Source of the DNA: Sclerodactyla briareus
Lineage: Eukaryota > Echinodermata > Holothuroidea > Dendrochirotida > Sclerodactylidae
Assembly: GCA_026419785.1 (NCBI GenBank)
Contig: JAODTK010001388.1
Span: 1-64,000, forward strand
Direction of reading: 5' to 3'
Length of the DNA stretch: 64,000 bases
Shown: piece by piece, positions 34,881 to 45,839 of the stretch
How the letters are laid out: each line of letters starts with the position of its first letter
Position numbering within the stretch: position 1 is the first letter of the stretch
Made by a program: the position numbers and the translations under genes
Notes under the pieces: model-generated
The model's input: only the letters and a program-made list of their open reading frames with translations
Told to the model about the DNA's origin: nothing
The model's database searches: none

Positions 34881-35650
34881 GTTCTTGGTGATCAGTATGC
34901 TCTCATGGGAATATTTTTCGACCGAGAAAATCAACAGCACAACCAGTGATATGCCTCTTAAATAATTGAGGGGTGAATTCAGGCTGACCAAAACGAAAAG
35001 ATGAAGCTCCACTAAATGCCGTAATGAAACCAGGAGTCGCAAGCGGGTCCCAGGATGGCTTCCAAGCCCCGTGATACTTAACAAGGACAAGGTGATGACG
35101 CCATTCGGACGCTGTGCCGTATTATAGATCATCACTGCCGGAAATTTAGATTATTTATATAATAAAAAATCGGGGAGTAGTCATACGGTAGTGAATCTTC
35201 TGTACAACGAAACTGCATATTCAATCTCAGTTTGATTGGATGATGAGGACGTTGTGATGAATTTGCTAATATTCGCTGAATTCAGAGAACGAAATGTTTA
35301 CGAAGGATTTTTTAATTAATCAACTAGAGGACTGACAGGGTTAGATCAGAAATGCGGAATCGAATGCGGGATACGGTATAACTAATTAAGTCGGGTTCAC
35401 CCCGACGCACAGGCGTAGTAATGTTTCCTTCTGCATAAGCTTGATTGGCTTGTCAGAGGTGCAGCAGAAAATATCCAAATATGATAAACGAGCGAGTAGG
35501 CAAGAGTACCCACGTGTACCAATGTTTGCGTTGAATTGGATGCCACATCAACTGCATCAATTTTGGAAAAAAAACTCGATAAAAATCTTCCCTCATTAAG
35601 GCAATTCCAAGTCGTTGTATCTGAGGTGGAAAATGACACGCCATCACACA
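34880..35650 (+). pseudogene. Inverted class 2 receptor 3' piece (F)
   Basis: On the plus strand 34970-35150 reads GCTGACCAAAACGAAAA, AAGCTCCACTAA, then (after ATAAAACC-like) CAGGATGGC and GCATTCGGACG-like segments. These match the minus strand of gene B's tail (32700-32460) and gene D's tail. 35500-35590 (TGGATGCCACATCAA) matches the minus strand of 52790-52740. So the 3' part of a class 2 gene sits head-on against gene B's 5' end. No membrane or Ig exon is present. It is a rearranged fragment, not a gene. Confidence 0.5.
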
Positions 35651-35654
35651 GCTT

Positions 35655-37600
35655 TTCCCCTTCTAACACTACTCAACCCTTCTCCCGCCGAAATTGCTAA
35701 AAATCCATTGTTATGTCGCAATCCGTAAATTCCGCAACCTAGGACTGCACGCTTCATTGCTCATAACTAAGCGGTAATACACCCCTCAATACATTCTAAC
35801 TTGACGGTGTTGTCACCGTAAATTACTCGTTCATTTCACAATAACCTTGTGAAATTTACATACTAGGTAGATTATTATCTAAATTATACGAGTGTCCCAT
35901 CAACGAAAAAATAGAAGACACCGACCAAAATTGGTGTTAACAGTATCATAAAATCAACAATCTGAGACATACAGAGCCCGTAACCTATTAATTAGGTCAG
36001 TAATGAAACCCACTATTGAATATGGTCCTTTTAATAGGTCAGCAAATATGCCCCAACCATGCAAATTTCTACAATCATCATAACGGCGTTCTCGCTACAC
36101 TCTAACAGAAGGAAGTGTCGAAAACTAACAACCTGTTTCTAGTGGACACTCTCCCGGAATGTGTCAAACCAACACATAGATGTGTAAGCGTTTCTCATTT
36201 ATTGTTTATTCTATCTACGCAGAATGCATCCAATCTGACAGGACACGCGTTGTGCCTCTCCTAGGCATTTGCTCAACCTAATGCCAGGTATTATCTACAT
36301 TAAACCTCAAAACCTCACAAGGATGGTGCGTGCATTTGACACATTTTGGGAGTGGTGGCACTCGTGACATGTATGTGTAGTTTTCACACATCCTTTTCTA
36401 TGGTAGGAGGTGCTCGATGCACTGGTCTCAGTACAAATAGGGATAGACATTCTACACACAACGCTCTGATCGTCCAGAAATCCCATACATCCATCGTGCA
36501 CAATACACTTCACTTATAGTCACAGGAACCATATTGTTTTTTGTAGATATATTACTGTTCTGCTATAATGTGGTGTATATATTTCTACCGATTCGTCATA
36601 TCCTAGTTGTCGGCGTAGATCAACATTTCAAAGAAGCCTTTTGTATTTTTTAGGACATCACTATTTCTAAACACTATTATGATGGAAGTCTCATCACACC
36701 TTAATATTACGAGTTCAGGTTCATTCCATAATTATGCGCCTTGACTCAGGATGAACCTAGGAATTTATGACATTTTTCACCTACAATAATGACATTAACT
36801 TGTTTTTTTGTTGTTGTTTGTTTGGTTGTTTGTTTGTTGTTTCTTCTTTGGGGGGGTTGTTTGTTTCTTTGTTTTCTTTCGTTGTTCATATTATCCTTGC
36901 CCAAATACGTGAACTCGAACACCTTCTTATGTGGAATATTAAGCCAAAGGAATTTAAGCCAGAAGCCTACTGTGAATGATACTAATAGCCATTTTTATTT
37001 CCTTAACACTGAAAACCAAAATGGACATTTAGGTACAAACTTCGAACTTGCTTGAGCCTCTGCACTTTGCTCATATATATACACCGACCTCTAAATATCA
37101 TTCCAGTTACGTAGTACTGGTACGTCAAACGGCCGTTTTTCCTTCTTCTCTTCCTTTTTTTTTCTTGGCTTCCACGAGGCCTTCAACCCAGTCCATTCAA
37201 CTGATTGTCATAACACGCTGCTCTCGACGATCGACTCTTCTCTTTCCTTCGACCTTCCCCTATATATTTTGAGAATGTTATTTTTACTTCACTTCCGATA
37301 TAATATACCCCATGTCGAATAAATGCATTCATCAATGAAGTCAGTTTTGTATGAACGCAACCGATTAGAGGAGATTTCTGCACAATTTCTACTATTTTCC
37401 GCAGCAATTCATTCACTTAACCGAGAGTTTTCAGTATTGTGTGGTTGTTTCTCTAGCAGCACTACCGTGATTCTTTCCTAGAAATGAACAATTATCCGTG
37501 CACCTCATGCTCGGTTCTGCGACCAACAACAGTTTGAGATGTTAGCAGAAGCCATTCCTGGTTATTGGGGGACGTATGTACAAAGCCCGTCAAAAAAGAG
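35655..37600. other. No recognised gene
   Basis: Contains a G/T-rich stretch at 36800-36890 (TTTGTTGTTTG words) and short unrecognised frames. I found no partner copy. Confidence 0.4.
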
Positions 37601-37619
37601 CTTGGAGCCGCTGTCGTTA

Positions 37620-40600
37620 TAATGACCTGGCTTTCGACCTATTATCTCCGGGGGCATGTTTAGTGGAATAATGTTGCTTTTTCTCGAAGGGCCGCGGCTG
37701 ATAATATAACATTTCGCGTTTATATTTCAAATTAGGAATGGAAACCGATTTGTTTGACTTTTTGGGTTATCTGTTTCAACAACCCGTATCTGACCAGAAC
37801 GTAGTTAGGATTTGAATTCACATAAAAAGATTAGAGCTAACCAAACACAAATCAATTATATGAATAGTTTCAATACTTGGAATTTTTCAATTCACCACTG
37901 TCTCAGGTCATCTTCCAATGGCGCATGGTTACAAACGACCCTACAACCCGTCAAAACTGTAGAATCAAAACATCGCATTTAGGTCATGTAACAGTGAATT
38001 GATACATTTCGTTTTCATTTGACAGTTTATACGCCTCCATCACAAAATTCCAGAATGAGGAATTCTGCCATGTTCATTCTACATATCACAGTATTCTCGT
38101 AACATACATGTTCTTATGCTCATATAAAGAAAAGAAAAACTTTCTCTTCACCGTGGTTTGTAACATGTGAATCTGGATCAGCTCCAATCTACGCCCAGAG
38201 ATAAGAATTTCCCAGTGTTAGTAACATCACTTTTAGTAGCAATCTCCTTGTATTGACATGGAGGACTATTGTGAAGCCTCGCCCTGTCCCATTTGTTTGA
38301 CAGTTTTACTACCCTAAGCAGCGGATGCTACTTCATAGCGCGTGTACTCGGAATTTCCCAGTAGATTCGTATTATCAGAACACCAATGAGGGATTGCATG
38401 TCACGTATTCATCATCACTAACTTGTCTGACGATTTGTTCAAGTCGGCTGGGTAATTCAATTTCGTGTTACGTTTTTACGACGATTATAACTAAAAGAAT
38501 GACCAGAATATTGAAAGAAAAAAGAAGACCAACGATGAGGATGTAAGGAATAGAAGTAGGTTGGTTAGTTCTCCAATCCCATATCTCGTCTGATGTAATG
38601 TTTCTTATTATAGGTTTGTTCTGTTGTTTGTTATCTGTGATGTATATCGGCATGGCTATTGGCGTTGTTGCAGTGTTGAGTGTTGAGCATTCTCCTGGAA
38701 GAGCTGCTGAACCCATCGGATTGATAACGGTATCGCGCACAGAATTGGATATGGGTCCAAGCGAACACCTCGGGCTAGAACCGTCCATAGTAGCAATTTT
38801 TAAACATGTGTTATTCTTGTTCGGATGTCAACGGTCCAACATGATGAATGACTCGTATGTATGTGTGGTGTCGCCTATATTTCAGTGTAGTTTGTGCACT
38901 CCTATTCGGGGACCGACGACTGTATCACTCCACGAACAGTTTGTGAACGTTTCACAGTTAGCCTGATATCGGAGAGTATCTCCGACAGCGTATGCCTCTC
39001 CAGATGACCAATTCCTTGAAGCATGTGAGTTTCTGCTCTCGACATTGCAAACAAAAGCTTCGCTGTTCCTCTTCCAGTCAGCCACGCCGTTATCTTTCAT
39101 AAAATTCACCCATACATACGTTTGCGTTTCATTATGCTTGTCAGTCAGTTGCGGAATTGTGTACTCCAGGCAATTATTTTGTTCGAATTGGACGCGACGC
39201 TTCTCCCCTGCTGTATGGTAATCGGAATGTTTGCCTTGATCTGGCCCGTCGTGTCGGGTTGCAGCCTGCAGCAATACTAAAGTAAGTAACATTTTTTTGT
39301 CCCCACAAATACAACTCCGTTAGATTCGGGTTCTTTCAAATTAAACAAACCTCTGAGAAATAATAGAAGAGGCTAACACTGAGTACAATTGAGAAGGATG
39401 TTGACCACTGGAGCTGTGAACTAAAAATTTTCTTCATGCTGTATTATTTTCCCACAACAAAAGGCAAACGCGAACGTTGAGACAAAATAAACAACAATCG
39501 TTATCGAGGTTGATAGTTGAATAGTTTCGTCTTGTGATAATCGAGGTCGTTTTCAATGTAATGGGTTGCACAAACGGTTATTAGCATAGCAGACAATGGG
39601 TTAGAACCTGGATTCACCAATGAAATTATTTCAATTAGTAAAATAGTGCAGGAAGTAAAATATGACTGGTAAAGTTAACCACAGATATTAAGATTCCATG
39701 ATAGCGAAAACTGTTCCAGGTAAAACAATATCCACAGTAAGAGGTATCCTTCTACGACCGGTTGGGAAAGTTGGATCCTTTCCCTTCCAAAATTGACAAG
39801 CTAGAAGAAAGTAGCTTCTCATCCGTGGTTGAATGACGACAATAACGAACAACGCGCATGTCTTGTTGAACAACCATTCAAGTTTCGAAGGTTGGTTAGC
39901 TTCCGCTCTACATAATGATAGGTGACACCATACCTAGGCACCATACACAATGCTGTGTACCCGCACTTATTCCACTATATCACTTTCTGAACCTGGGCAG
40001 ATAGCTAGGTCGGCGAACAAAAAGAAAATTATAGGTTCTAGCTTCCTTGATTGATCCGCTTCCTTGCGATGACACTGAACTCTGACCTGTTTCAACAATT
40101 ATTTACACCTCTGATTCGATTCGTACCAAAACACCATAAAAGGAGAAGGTAGCGTTGATTACTTTACCAGGTGATGATTGTCCTGTGGATTTCTTGTGCG
40201 AGCCTCCTTGGGGAGAGAGGAACGCTAGTATCGTTCGAGTATAAAACTCTAAACGGTTTGGTCTTGATTACCAGTTCTTATTAACCATTGCTTGTAACAA
40301 ACACTTGAACATTATCTGTCGATGACAGAAGAGTTGCAGGGTAATTTATTGTTACTGAGGAATTAATTATTTAAAATTAATGGCAACTATGCTGTAATTC
40401 TCAAATTTTTTCATACAGTGTGTGTCACGCCTGTATCTCAGTGTAATTACAAACTTCTAAGAGACGATCAGCACATAAACCTCATCGACCTAACACTTAC
40501 GGTTTGACAAAACAATCAGAATAGTATAAAAGATCTATATAACCATGATGCCGCATACTGCAATTGTCTAATTCCGATCTAGTCACTGCAGTGTCTAAGC

Positions 40601-40900
40601 TGAAACTAATATTTCGGGGCAGTTTTACTGCTCGGAGATCCTATACAGCATTTGATCTCGAAAATTGTCTGAACCTGTCTGTGTTAAGAGTAGAGAAATT
40701 GGGAATAACGCTAGCCTGGAGTGGCTGCCGCTCTTGGAGCGTTCGTTGGTATAAAAAAATATGTCCCCAAATGCCAGGCTTAGTGTGTAAGTTCCCAATA
40801 ATAACTTCTGCCGACTCTTCCGGGAATATTCTGCAAACCCAATCATTGATGCCTCTAGATAATTGTTATTATATTTATAACTGTGGGTAATATGGTAGTT
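37620..40900 (-). CDS. Receptor-like gene C (tail class 1)
   Basis: The best preserved member for the membrane-proximal half. From 5' to 3' there is a 5' exon block at 40625-40880 containing a segment reading WVCRIFPEESAEVIIGN, a small exon ending at 40168 before GTAAAGT, and a block at about 39640-39890 with a 61-codon open frame. Then come the Ig-like exon 38850-39352, the stalk/membrane/tail exon 38262-38770, and a 3' region 37620-38260 shared with gene A. The repeat U element lies at 41030-41110 on its 5' side. Order and spacing match gene D. A start codon and signal peptide could not be fixed. Confidence 0.55.
38262..38770 (-). CDS. Gene C stalk, transmembrane helix and tail exon
   Basis: An uninterrupted frame runs through stalk and membrane segment. 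It covers LGPISNSVRDTVIN, a Thr/Pro-rich stretch (TLNTATTPIAMPIYI), NIT as an N-glycosylation site, and a hydrophobic helix of about 24 residues starting IPYILIVGLLF and ending VIIVVKT. A stop at 38468 is immediately followed, in the next frame, by a tail reading EIELPSRLEQIVRQ, then DDEYVTCNPSLVF. The tail aligns with gene A's DDDSVTGNPSYDV segment. C therefore has a Tyr where A has Ser, and lacks the Tyr of NPSYDV. A one-base error at the stop would join the two parts. Confidence 0.6.
38850..39352 (-). CDS. Gene C Ig-like domain exon
   Basis: Open for 136 codons (38882-39292). It includes NNCLEYTIPQLTDKHNE, then TYVW, ADWKR, FVCNVES and GEAYAVGDTLRYQANC. Relative to gene A, the strand-F Cys codon appears as Trp here, and the strand-B VTLVC segment is out of frame (TGTTACTTACTTTAGTATTG). 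The acceptor after TTTCTCAG lies at 39352. NCS near the end is a possible N-glycosylation site. The fold assignment is carried over from gene A. Confidence 0.5.
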
Positions 40901-41029
40901 GATGAATATGAAAATTATGCAGACAGACGGAAAGGACAACGTTACCGAATCGTTTGACAAACGAAAGAAGAGATGAATCTTTCAGTTTCTTCTCTCAGAA
41001 ATATGAAAAAACAAATACATGTACGATTG

Positions 41030-41110
41030 TTCTCAGTCAATATTCCTGTTTTCTTTTGTTGCAGAATACATTGTGAAAACAATAAAAAGCCAAACACAAC
41101 GGAATGTATA
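41030..41110 (+). repeat. Repeat U, copy upstream of gene C
   Basis: TCAATATTCCTGTTTTCTTT, GTTGCAGAATAC and TGTGAAAAC match 56620-56690 and 56905-56955. On the minus strand it includes a TTTTCACA(G) acceptor-like site, so it could hold a first coding exon, or it could be a promoter-side repeat. Confidence 0.55.
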
Positions 41111-41114
41111 TTTA

Positions 41115-41855
41115 ACTATATGATATATAGTTGAATACTATATATTATATAATATGTATCTACCTCTCCGCAATCTCGGCAGGGGTGCGCAGCGGTACCG
41201 ACCACGGAAGAAGCATGCAAGACTGCAGCCGAGTCTTGTTGTATATAGTATGTTTGAACTTGCCCTGTAGCCATTATAACTGGAGCCCCAGCCACCCGAA
41301 ATGGAGGCTCCAAGTGACACAAAATAGAGCTGCGCGTAAGGGTGAGTCCATAAGATTATATCTCACCCGTTCGGATAGATCTGCACTGGTTCGCATGTGA
41401 AGACAGGGTCAAGTGACGGTTAATGCGCAGTCTACAAGTTCTAAACCAAATTCGTCACCGATCTACCTCAAAGACCTCATAGCCCTCTACCACCCCGTCG
41501 ATCACACCGGTCATCAGCGGATAAGTTCTGTCTTGTTGAGAGACCCCCCAGAAGGAGGATTGGGTACCAGACTTTTACTCAATTGCTCATGAGCTTGGAA
41601 ACAAATTGCCACAAATATCCGACCATGCGTGGTCTGCTCATACATTCAAGTCTTGTTAAAGAAAATCTCAAGGCAAGTTTTATGGTGGCTCTATTGTTTG
41701 ATTTTGTCGTTCTGTTAGTTCCTGCCTGTTAATCCGGGTTATTTATGCTAGAGATTAAGTGGTCACTTACACAAGCACCTTTTCATAGCCCTCAATTGTC
41801 TTTGTTCTATTAGTACTGGAAACAGCAGAGCTGGCTTCAACCACATATAATTGAG
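41115..41855. other. No recognised gene
   Basis: Short frames at 41131-41400 (plus) and 41116-41322 (minus) are mutual shadows. No motif, no partner copy found. Confidence 0.35.
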
Positions 41856-41859
41856 TAGT

Positions 41860-42430
41860 AGTCTAATTATTTGTCTGTTGTGCCCGCCCTTTTCCATAGA
41901 GAAAAGTCATGACGCTGTAACAAGCTACTCGTCCAACTGTGGTGCATAAGTTTGGGATAAGGTTGTGAACTAGAAATCGCCAGACCTTGACTAAAAGGTT
42001 AAGTAGATTGGGCGTTGTTGTGGCAATACAATATAGATTAAGATTCGTCAATCGTTACTGTTGTTTCATTAATTGTTTTTTAACAGTGAATTACGCTTCC
42101 CCCGTGACCGTCACACAGCCTCATTTGCCAATCTGCGTGGAAGCCGGTCTAGACGGTATGGCGGCCATATGTAATAAGAGAAAGAGTAACAAAAGTCATA
42201 GTCATCCATTTACAGGCTCTCATTGCCTCTGTTGACATTTTCATTTCGATTTGATTGCACATCCAACCATTCTGTAAGTGCGCCACTATTATGACAAATC
42301 TGGCAAATGTATAAAGGTACGAAACGCCTTTGTTCGAAATAAACTTAATTCCTTGACCATTTGGAGGCGGACAACCACATAATGATAGGGAAACCCCAGG
42401 GTTGAATAATGAGATTATTCGAAGGAAGGG
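41860..42430 (+). repeat. Repeat V, copy 1
   Basis: This aligns with 61405-61985: CTAATTA(T/C)TT(G/A)TCTGTTGT, AACTGTGGTGCATA, TTTTTTAACAGTGAATTACGC against TTTTACAGTGAATCCACCACGC, CGCTTCCCC, GACAAATCTGGCAA and TTTGGAGGCGGAC. The plus strand has a good acceptor-like TTTTTAACAG at about 42085 followed by an open frame (VNYASPVTVTQ...). The minus strand is open over 42149-42478 (109 codons, GVSLSLCGCPPPNG). One strand may be a real exon, and I cannot decide which. Confidence 0.6.
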
Positions 42431-42434
42431 TTTT

Positions 42435-43880
42435 AGACCGTTCATGTACCAGTGGGTTACAAAAGCACTGACGAACATTTGCCTGTTAGCTCGTTTAAAC
42501 TATTTCATCAGACTGGGAGTAAATCTTCAAAAGAAGATTCCACACAATTATTTTGTTTACAGTGACCCTATGCTTGACGGGACTGTGAAATGAGGGATGT
42601 GAGAAACAGGGTAAAATTACCTATGCAGGAAATTTGAGAGCATATCAATGTCTTGAGGCAGGACTAGAACGTTCCCAACAGAGTAGGACACTAGGACACT
42701 AGGGGCGGCGCCAGAACTTCGTTGACGAGGGAAAACGTTGACGCTTTCATCCGTATTAGTGTATTTTCCGGGAGGGATCATCCATGGCCTGGGTAAACGC
42801 GTATCTTGCTCTACCCCTTTGCCCAACATCGGCCATTTGTTCAATTTTAGTTTCTTTACAAATTCTGATTTGGTGATCAGAAGAAGAGAAGACACTTGTT
42901 ACTTGCAATACATAATTGTACTACACGTTTAGCCTTTTTTAGCCCTGTGGGATGTAGTCGAATAGTTTATCCAACCTGTCAGTATCGACTGATCTTCAGA
43001 TGTTTCGCGTATCCTGATAAAGTGTCTTTCATTTTGTTAATGAAGAATGGTAATAACCGGAAAATATGACAAGGAGGAATCACTACGAGGTGGTGTTCCT
43101 TCTTGGTATATAGCCCTTATTAGTCTCTCTAACCACCTTCAGTCATTGGAGTAATGTAATTGGTACAAAGACCGGAATACGGTCTCTCATCTGTCTAGCG
43201 GGAGGGTCCTGAGCGTAGGGAAAGGGGGGTGCGTAATCTTAGGGGGGGTTCCTTATCCTGACTGATATTTATCCGGCCGATAGTTACTCGCCAAAAGAAG
43301 TTCGCGTCGCAGGTGCTTTCAGATTCACAACGGCTTAAAGTTTCCCCAGACACTGGAAAAGGTATTGCCGACGACTTCGTAGAAAAGAAACTGAAACGAA
43401 TTATGAAACCATATGGGCTTCACTGCAAATAAACACTTTTCATTAAACCCAAGGTGTAGCCAGGTAGGAGGGATCTTTTAAAGGGTCGTTCGTTTTAATC
43501 TTAAGGGTTTTCGAAGTTGGGAGTTAGGGATCTCATGAGTAATGCACAATCTACAACGAAATTCTATTGCGAAATCATCAAGATGGATTGTTGTCAAACA
43601 ACTATGAAACATTTTCCTACGGATGTTTTCTGATGTTGTTTGATATTTGGAAATGACGTGAAGAATTCGCAAACGCCCGAACATGTGTCTCAGCCAGGAA
43701 TGAATGGCCGAATATATATAGATATACACTCACACAGTGAGCTTTGTTCGAAACCGATTGGATTTTTAAGGAGGAAATAACATCAGATCCGAACAGAACA
43801 AAGACAAAAGTTTAAACACGTACAACTGTTGATGTTACTTTTCGTTGCTGTGAGTGTTATGTTGCGCAATATAGCGCAAC
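42435..43880. other. Partly conserved region, no certain gene
   Basis: 42815-42935 matches 62005-62110, and 43745-43880 matches 62262-62385 (TTTAAGGAGGAAATAACATC, GATGTTACTTTTCGTTG, ATGTTGCGC). The last piece contains a plus-strand ATG followed by LLFVAVSVML, a signal-peptide-like start, open to about 43995. The region between has only unconserved frames. Confidence 0.35.
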
Positions 43881-44115
43881 ATATATGGAAGCATACTTTA
43901 TTCTACGAAGGGTCTGTTGTTGTAACGGAAAGTCGTCAGAAGATGGAGTTTGGACTAAGCTGGTTAATAATATTTCGTCCTTCCCATATGAATTGAGTCA
44001 TACTTCAACCTGCGAAGCCTTTCGACTTCTACTCATCAGTATAACAGTAATCCGTTTAAAACATTTCTCAACAAACTTCCAGAAGGTGGCTAAACTCATC
44101 GCTTCTCGGACATAA
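43839..44115 (+). CDS. Possible secreted or membrane protein 5' exon
   Basis: An ATG at about 43833-43839 gives MLLFVAVSVML, a hydrophobic start resembling a signal peptide. The frame from 43885 (76 codons) continues with VWTKLVNNISSFPYELSHTSTCEAF, so the two would join by a frame shift. The counterpart at 62350 keeps the hydrophobic start, then is cut short, resuming at TAATCCGTTTTAA. No family recognised. There are two possible N-glycosylation or Cys features (NIS, TCE) but nothing diagnostic. Confidence 0.25.
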
Positions 44116-44169
44116 GAAGGAATGGTTATCCTCACCGTTCGCCACTACACGGAGCAATTACAGAGAATT

Positions 44170-44690
44170 ACAAAATTTACTAAATCCATGACATGGGGTA
44201 ATTACCTAAGAGATTACTTGCTTTCACGAGTAATAAAAATGTTGTATATCCCATCTCCGGATCAGATGAAATGGTGGTGTACTTAGCACTTATTATTTGC
44301 AAATGTGTCATTCCTATGAGCTAGAAATTATGTAAGGCGATGATTACTCTCCGCCACCTTGAAAATCTCACCTCAGGTTAGATGAATGCACGTAGGTTAG
44401 GTTATTATGAGTATTCGTGGTAGTGACAATAGTATATAATTCGATGATGATGATGACATTGTATGTTCGATACAGAAATATCTAGCGGCTGTTAATATTA
44501 ATTTGCGAAGATCGCACGGAACAATGTGTGTTCCTCTGCGTACCGCAGCAGCGTGATATGAACAAACCCTTAATAGCATGTGGTATTGTGCATGTCAGGC
44601 TACCTAGATAACCGTCAGCGGTGAGTTGTTCAATACATTAGGGTGGCACCTATACACTATACGATACTGGGATACAAACTCAGATGACAT
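44170..44690 (+). repeat. Segmental repeat R, copy 2, left part
   Basis: Partner of 5585-6121. Here the sequence passes from ATTCGATGATGATGATGACATTGTATG through GTGTGTTCCTCTGCG to GGATTCGATATAGAAC with about 150 bases between, where copy 1 has about 1.5 kb including the hAT-like element. Confidence 0.7.
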
Positions 44691-44777
44691 ACAGCAGTGA
44701 CCAGTGACTATGCTAGGATTCGATATAGAACTATCCAAGTGTTTTATTTCTAGTGTAGATAAGTAAAGTAGAATGCC

Positions 44778-45198
44778 TTGCATACGAGATGCGTTCTTTT
44801 GACTGAAGTTTTCACCTCAGTTGTTACTAAGAAAAATGACCCATACGATGTGAAATTTTGCGAAACCCTCACGAAACACCTCTCTGATTTGACGGAGAAG
44901 TGGGACGATTTCCATATAAGAAGTGTTCGGTCGTGCTTACCAATTCGCAACATATTAGTCGTGTTTGATCATTACACAATGTATTGAAGTATTGGTGACG
45001 TTCTACGCGCACAGACCAAAAAAGGTTTCAACGAATTTGCTTCCGAACGCTGTAATCCGGTCTTTGATATCTGTTGATCTCTTGTATCTATTAAACCGTA
45101 CTGATAATCCTCTGTTTCATGTTGAAACAACTGGAACATCGGTTGTTAGTAAGGACACTTCGCATAAATCCCCAGATGATCGATATATAGTGGTCTAA
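44778..45198 (+). CDS. Unassigned coding candidate, about 140 codons with one frame shift
   Basis: Two overlapping plus frames (44778-44987 and 44965-45198) form a continuous protein-like stretch. The first holds DPYDVKFCETLTKHLSDLTEK and ends at VVFDHYTMY, and the second holds FYAHRPKKVSTNLLPN and ends ETTGTSVVSKDTS...DRYIVV. Composition is balanced and free of low complexity. No family is recognised. The minus frames 45091-45342 and 44750-44953 overlap and are less protein-like. Confidence 0.3.
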
Positions 45199-45421
45199 TG
45201 AACCGCGATAATTGAACGCGTCGCGGGGGGAACAGTGGCAATAACAGATCCTTAAACACAGTGGAGATATAAAGAAAACAACATGAATTAGGAATGTACT
45301 CAGTGAAACCAAAACAAATATTAACGAAACAAAAAAATGCACCCTGAAAAGGAAGTATCGTGGTTTGCGTTATAATAATAGGGGAAACCACTGAAGTTTA
45401 TTCATAAGGAAGAATACTGTA

Positions 45422-45792
45422 GTGTGGCAGGCGATAAGATCGTTTACTTGTGTAAATATTTTGAGGACCTATGCATTCTGTCTGCCCGGCCAACCAAGAC
45501 TGAGGCGCGATCTCGCTACAAAACCACTTCATCGTGATTACGCGGACGAGAACCTTTTAAATTTCTCCAAAGGCGTAGGCGCTTATTGTGAAGTAGGACA
45601 CTGGTGAAACAATTACAAACTGGTTATGCATGCAAACCATGTGGAAGTACAATGACAAGACGACGACAGTCCTGTTGGAATAGAAAAACGAAATACTATA
45701 GACAAGAGTTTATTATTCGGAAGTTGAATTCGATGGAACTTGAGGAACGGCCACCAGAGAACGTTCGATGCATCATGCACCAAGGTCGTTAG
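45422..45792 (+). CDS. Unassigned conserved coding candidate
   Basis: Two frames overlap by four bases (45422-45607 and 45604-45792), giving about 120 residues: LRRDLATKPLHRDYADENLLNF, GAYCEVGHW, then YACKPCGSTMTRRRQSCW and FIIRKLNSMELEERPP. The DNA is conserved at 8310-8640, where frames are broken. Basic and with several Cys, it could be a zinc-binding or secreted segment, but I cannot name it. The one-base offset between frames may be an assembly error. Confidence 0.3.
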
Positions 45793-45839
45793 TAGGGTAA
45801 TAACTGTGTTAAGAAGGTTATCCCACTCATTACTAAAAC

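Noticed and set aside
35397..35669. 90-codon minus frame
   Set aside because: It lies across the inverted fragment F, whose homology to the receptor genes is on the plus strand.
36767..37055. Frames with a very hydrophobic Phe/Val/Cys stretch resembling membrane helices
   Set aside because: They come from a TTTGTTGTTTG low-complexity run, with two overlapping frames equally hydrophobic.
38598..38966. 122-codon plus frame with a hydrophobic start
   Set aside because: It is the complement of gene C's stalk. The hydrophobic start mirrors the minus-strand sequence, and the frame is not kept in gene A.
38850..39100. Possible CCP (sushi) domain from the VGDTLRYQ text in gene C
   Set aside because: The Cys spacing does not fit the CCP pattern and the text changes frame between copies.
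42149..42478. Secreted Cys-rich domain suggested by CGCPPPNG
   Set aside because: The second copy at 61.8-62.1 kb is open in a different frame, so the motif is not supported. Left as part of repeat V.
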